Part shown: positions 60,601 through 64,000 of the stretch, in pieces
Numbering within the stretch: position 1 is the stretch's first letter
How the letters are laid out: each line of letters starts with the position of its first letter
Source: JAGVIE01 sp964520905
GTDB lineage: Bacteria; Bacteroidota; Ignavibacteria; UBA10030; SZUA-254
DNA: 64,000 nt
Assembly (NCBI GenBank): GCA_964520905.1
Contig: CAZFQL010000004.1
Coordinates: 62,001-126,000, forward strand
Direction of reading: 5' to 3'
The notes under the pieces: generated by a model
The model's input: the letters and a program-made list of their open reading frames with translations, nothing else
Databases searched by the model: none
What the model was told of the DNA's origin: nothing
Translations under genes and position numbers: made by a program

Positions 60601-61467
60601 TTTCGCTTTTGGACTAAGTACTGTGTCCAGCGGACTAATAATCTTTCCGAGTGACTTTTTACTGACATGTGTGTATATCTCCGTCGTTTTTGAACTTGAA
60701 TGTCCTAACAATTCTTGTATGTAGCGCAAATCGGTTCCACCTTCTAACAAGTGCGTTGCGAATGAGTGTCGTAAACTGTGAACGGTTACTCTTTTGCGTA
60801 TCCCAGCAATTTTGACCGCTCTTTCAAATACATTCTGTACACTTCGCTCGGCTAAATGCTTTCTTCCTTCCGCACCTTCGAATAAATACTCTCTTGGCTT
60901 ATATTTTTTATAATATTCCCTTAAACTTTCTAAAGCCACGTCCGATAATATCGTGTATCTATCCTTTTTTCCTTTAGCCCCCTTAAGATAAATTAATTTT
61001 CGCTTACTGTCAATATCTTCAACCCTTAGTCTTATCGATTCTCAGACCCGCAGTCCGGCCGAGTAAATCAGCATCAAAAGCGTCTTATGCTTCACATTAT
61101 CAACGGTATCTAAAATCTTCACAACCTCTTCTTGACTTAAAACAACTGGAAGCTGCTTCTCTTTTTTGGGTCTGGGAAGATTTCCAATTGTAAACGGCAT
61201 CTTGTACAACTCGATGTACAAAAACCGCAAAGCATTAAATACCTGATTGACTGTTGAAGCTGTAAATTTCTTTTCCTCAATCAAATGAAGAAGATAATCT
61301 TTTATTATGCTTTCATTAGCATCGCGAGGATGTTTCGGTTTAATATAAGTAACGAACGAACGCAAACAACTCAAATACGATTTAATTGTCTTATGACTAT
61401 AATTTCGCAGGCGAAGTTCCCTCCGCACCGTTTCATAGAATCCTAAAGTATGTTTATCATTTGCCAA
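60598..61467 (-). pseudogene. Tyrosine recombinase split by one in-frame TGA
   Basis: The frame starts at 61467 (MANDKHTLGFYETVRREL...), with the N-terminal SAM-like domain and the catalytic box-I Arg in SAGLRV. Codon 142 is TGA at 61044-61042 (family usually Ser, TCA to TGA), and then the same frame continues with ESIRLRVEDID, the Lys-bearing GAKGKKDR turn, HSLRHSFATHLL (HxxR) and TTEIYTHVS (Tyr nucleophile), ending SPLDTVLSPKAK. There is no long IntI-specific insert before HxxR, so it is closer to XerC/D-type integrases than to classical IntI. It borders cassette array 2 on the same strand. Confidence 0.85.
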
Positions 61468-61607
61468 ACCATTTACCTGCCATATCCGGCTCTATTCTTC
61501 CCATATTATCAGCATTATTGTAACAATTATTTTTCCTAATGTCAATAAAAATATTCTTTAGAATATGTTTAACATCATAAGCTTTTCGGTGCCTCTTTTT
61601 TACATAT

Positions 61608-61636
61608 CCGAAGGATTCTCCTAAGGAGTCCTTCGG
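61608..61636. repeat. Palindrome CCGAAGGA...TCCTTCGG
   Basis: Outer arms CCGAAGGA/TCCTTCGG (8 bp) with an inner TCCT/AGGA pair. It may be the terminator of a neighbouring transcript or a scattered repeat; no T-run follows. Confidence 0.55.
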
Positions 61637-61700
61637 ACCTTTGGAAAAGATTGAGGATGGGGGCTGTCTAAAAAGAATCAATTACAGTCGCCCCGAGCTT

Positions 61701-61791
61701 GTCGAAGGACGTACAGAGGAAAGCTATCATGCTTAGTCTTGCTAAGTTCACATTTTGTCATTCGACTTTGCTCATGATCGCTCAATGTGAC
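61701..61791 (-). repeat. 91-bp interspersed repeat, right copy
   Basis: Inverted relative to 19716-19806 with about 86 of 91 positions equal. Lies 234 bp upstream of the recombinase start. Confidence 0.85.
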
Positions 61792-61859
61792 ACACTCTCG
61801 GACTTATTAGACAGTCCCAGTTGAGAGGGGGATTATAACTTTCTTGCCAAACTATGCGG

Positions 61860-62952
61860 TTATCTATCCGTTAGCTCCCGGCTTGTGCCGAGTATTTCGT
61901 AGGAAAAAATATTATCGTTCTTAAATATCTTTATATAAATAACGCCGCCCCCAATTAATTTGTCGCTGTATTTCTCAAAAAGCTTTGGAAAAATAAACGG
62001 CGACAAAGGAGTCAACGCGTAGTAATCCACCCCCGCGATTATAAACCCGCGCTGTTTGATCAACGTCAATAATGTATCGCCGTCAGCCTGCCGCATTCCA
62101 AGAACGCTTTTCCGGTTATAGTAATTTGCCGCAGGAACATTGGTGGCGCAGTCAACTTCACGGACAGGGGACTTCCAATTGGAGAACCAGCAATTCTCCG
62201 AGTACCAGTCAGGCGCGCCGTATATCTTCTGAGGAATTTCTAACGAAATACCTGTCAGAGACAGCAGAACAACAATAAAGCAAAAGTGTAAGTAGCGGTA
62301 CATACCAAATCCTTTTTTCATTGAATAAAAAAGAGATATTCGCAAAATCGCCGACCGTTTTAACATCCGGTCGGAAATAATACACCGAGAAAGCGAGAAG
62401 CGCAAGAATACCGTAAATGATGCGGTATCGCTTCTCTTTTAATTTGAAGAGATTCAATCCGATAAGCGAGATTGGGGTCGTTAAAATGGCTATGATGTAA
62501 AATGCCCACCACCTCCAACCGAGAACGATAAACAATCCGGCAAAAGCATAAGGTCTGGCAACTCTCGACCAGAAAACAAAAATTGGAAAGACTGCAATAA
62601 AAGCAGAACCATAAAACGATTTCCATCCTTTGCCTGTGATCCAATAGAAAAATAAAACAGTCAACGATCCACAAATCGCAATCGGCAAACGAAGGAAGAA
62701 CTCGCTGTCCGGTAAAAATTTAGCAAGATATACAGTTAAAAACTCCTGCCGCGGAATTCCTTTTGCCCAATCGGCGAATAAAGCTTCATCAGTCCATAAA
62801 GGAGGGATGCCTAAATTTGCGAGACGCAGGGAAGCGCCTAAGATGAACACACACCAAACTAAATATTGTATCTGTTTGTTGTTCACGATTATATATTGCT
62901 TGTTAGAAACATTGTGCGTAAGGAATATAAAACTTGCGGGAAGTAATGTCAA
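61860..62952 (-). pseudogene. GT39-like membrane glycosyltransferase, frameshifted
   Basis: The first frame (start TTG 62952 or GTG 62886) encodes membrane helices and the GT-C catalytic-type WTDEALFADW near residue 54. Near 62322, at a run of six A (minus strand), the coding sense passes to the next frame: after ISFLFNEK the other frame continues GFGMYRYLHFCFIVVLLS and IPQKIYGAPDWYSEN, ending at 61860. A five-A run would restore one protein of about 360 aa. Either a mutation or a homopolymer sequencing error. Family transfers sugars from polyprenyl phosphate. Short for GT39. Confidence 0.7.
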
Positions 62953-63019
62953 CTTAAAAAAGGGGGAGAATATTCAAGTGGAGTCCATCTGGGAAATGGA
63001 CTCCACTTAACGAGTATTT

Positions 63020-64000
63020 TTATTTCACAAGCATCAACTGTTTCGTTGCGATGAATCCATCGGCACTTAATCGGCAGAAGTACGCACCACTTGGTAAATC
63101 CGAGGCGTTCCAGATTGCAATATGCTCACCGGCAGATTGTTCGCCGTCGACAAGCGTTGCAACTTCCCGTCCCAGCATGTTATAAATCTTCAGTGTTACG
63201 CGCGAAGGCACAGGAAGTGAGTACGATATTGAGGTTGTTGGATTAAAGGGGTTCGGATAATTCTGGCTGAGAGAAAAATCAACCGGTGTGTTTTCGCTTA
63301 ATACCCGATCAGAAGTTGTGTTTCCCTGTAAGGATGCAAATGGAGAAACACGATACGGCTTCATTACGTTCTCAAGATGAGCAAGTGTCTTTGAAAGCTC
63401 CTCAGCATAATCGGGTTTAACGATATTAATCGCAGCAGAAATGAAATAGGCAACTTGTTCGGGAGTAACTGTAACTGTTACGGTATTTCCTGTTGCTGCT
63501 TCGATGTACATCTTTGCAATCGGTGCGGTCTGTGCGGCAAGCAATCCGATTGTTTGAGATTCCGGCAACGCAAATGCTTGGCCATATTGCATAATATATT
63601 TCCGGAATTCTTTCTCTGATCCTATAATCATCATCGAGGCATCGTTCTTTGATATGCCGGCAAAGTCAGCAAGCCCCTCGGCGTATGCCGCAGATAAAAG
63701 CGAAGGAACATCCTTGTGTCGAGTTTGCGCTGCGAGATACATTTGAAAACCAATAACGCGATCAAGATTTCGTTTCACAAGAAGATCAACGGCTGTTTCA
63801 GATAGATCGTGTCCAAGTGCTGGGGCGATTCCGTTTGCAATCGCATCGGCAGTTAACGGATCGAGACCGGCATCGGTAAGGATTCTGGTCAGTGTGGGAA
63901 CAAGCGAGGGAGCGAGAGCCAACCCCTTTTCCACGGCGTACCCGCCGCTGGTTGTGAACCCATCGATGTGCGCGGTCCAATCACCACCGAATAATTGATT
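63020..64000 (-). CDS. T9SS-exported protein, 3' part
   Basis: The frame is open to the right edge, so at least 326 aa are encoded in the window. The last 85 residues are a type A T9SS sorting domain: SLSQNYPNPFNPTTSISYS, then LKIYNMLGREVATLV and GAYFCRLSADGF, ending QLMLVK. The upstream part is helical and Ala-rich (TDAGLDPLTADAIANGIAPA) and contains GGDWTAH at the edge. The class of the catalytic or helical part is not recognised. Confidence 0.75.
   Translation of the reverse strand, partial: NQLFGGDWTAHIDGFTTSGGYAVEKGLALAPSLVPTLTRILTDAGLDPLTADAIANGIAPALGHDLSETAVDLLVKRNLDRVIGFQMYLAAQTRHKDVPSLLSAAYAEGLADFAGISKNDASMMIIGSEKEFRKYIMQYGQAFALPESQTIGLLAAQTAPIAKMYIEAATGNTVTVTVTPEQVAYFISAAINIVKPDYAEELSKTLAHLENVMKPYRVSPFASLQGNTTSDRVLSENTPVDFSLSQNYPNPFNPTTSISYSLPVPSRVTLKIYNMLGREVATLVDGEQSAGEHIAIWNASDLPSGAYFCRLSADGFIATKQLMLVK

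Larger units (their letters stand above)
61468..61859. other. Non-coding stretch between recombinase and glycosyltransferase
   Basis: About 390 bp without a credible gene; a 74-codon frame at 61457-61681 (−) runs through repeats and is not coding-like. It holds a nested palindrome (61608-61636), the right arm of the 91-bp repeat (61701-61791) and a half REP (GAGAGGGGGATTATA, about 61824-61838). Confidence 0.6.

Noticed and set aside
61042..61044. Selenocysteine at the TGA of the recombinase
   Set aside because: The family has Ser there, and no SECIS-like hairpin is evident right after the codon; kept only as a remote option.
60598..61467. Reading the recombinase as a classical IntI integron integrase
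   Set aside because: The 40-odd residues between the beta turn and HxxR that define IntI are absent, so only a XerC/D-type tyrosine recombinase can be supported.
1..64000. tRNA or rRNA genes
   Set aside because: I scanned by eye for T-arm consensus and rRNA cores and saw none that fold; a tRNAscan run would be decisive.

Overview
The window looks like chromosome from an uncultured bacterium of the Bacteroidetes/Chlorobi/Ignavibacteria lineage. The signs are T9SS-type C-terminal sorting domains (one carries NYPNPFNP), hybrid-two-component-style propeller proteins, PEGA and porin-like envelope proteins, moderate-to-low GC, and strong promoters of the form TTGACT-N17-TATATT. This placement is inferred from protein style; there is no rRNA in the window.

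Left third (1-19.6 kb) is mostly core genome. Envelope genes come first (barrel fragment, PQQ-propeller lipoprotein, PEGA protein), then a Crp/Fnr regulator, a PHP phosphoesterase, ribH and a large secreted propeller protein. A classic lipid-synthesis operon follows: DUF177, rpmF (59 aa), plsX, fabH, fabD, fabG, acpP, fabF, rnc, with a CoA-binding protein, an Omp85-like protein and rsmE behind it. On the minus strand lies the lower histidine-degradation set hutI, ftcD, fchA.

From 20.2 to 24.8 kb is an array of five integron-type gene cassettes with recognisable attC sites and no integrase beside it. The cassettes carry a dGTPase-like HD enzyme, three secreted or membrane proteins of unknown function, and one gene-less 234-bp unit. 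A second, decayed array of the same attC family lies on the minus strand at 59.0-60.6 kb. It holds four tiny membrane-protein genes next to a tyrosine recombinase interrupted by an in-frame TGA. A 26-bp and a 20-bp CATATG-centred palindrome head the two arrays, and a 91-bp repeat lies outside each in inverted orientation. The two arrays therefore face each other across about 35 kb.

The middle (24.8-54 kb) holds an uncharacterised three-gene operon (GNAT, zinc-ribbon protein, SHOCT-like protein), a metallopeptidase, a cytochrome/barrel pair, and a purine/N-heterocycle catabolism region. The last contains two SsnA-like aminohydrolases, a dihydropyrimidine-dehydrogenase-like FeS flavoprotein, two molybdenum hydroxylases (one with xanthine dehydrogenase active-site residues) and two PLP enzymes. 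The 3' end of the second ssnA gene has been duplicated twice downstream. Each remnant begins exactly at the stop codon of an inserted module (a DUF1186/SEC-C pair, and a Y-family polymerase), which suggests serial insertion at this gene end. Short heptamer repeats, REP/MITE-like palindromes and a DUF559 nuclease gene are scattered through the region.

The right part (54-64 kb) has a small thioredoxin/FmdB operon, an M16 peptidase pair, the second cassette array, a frameshifted GT39-like glycosyltransferase and the 3' part of a T9SS-exported protein.
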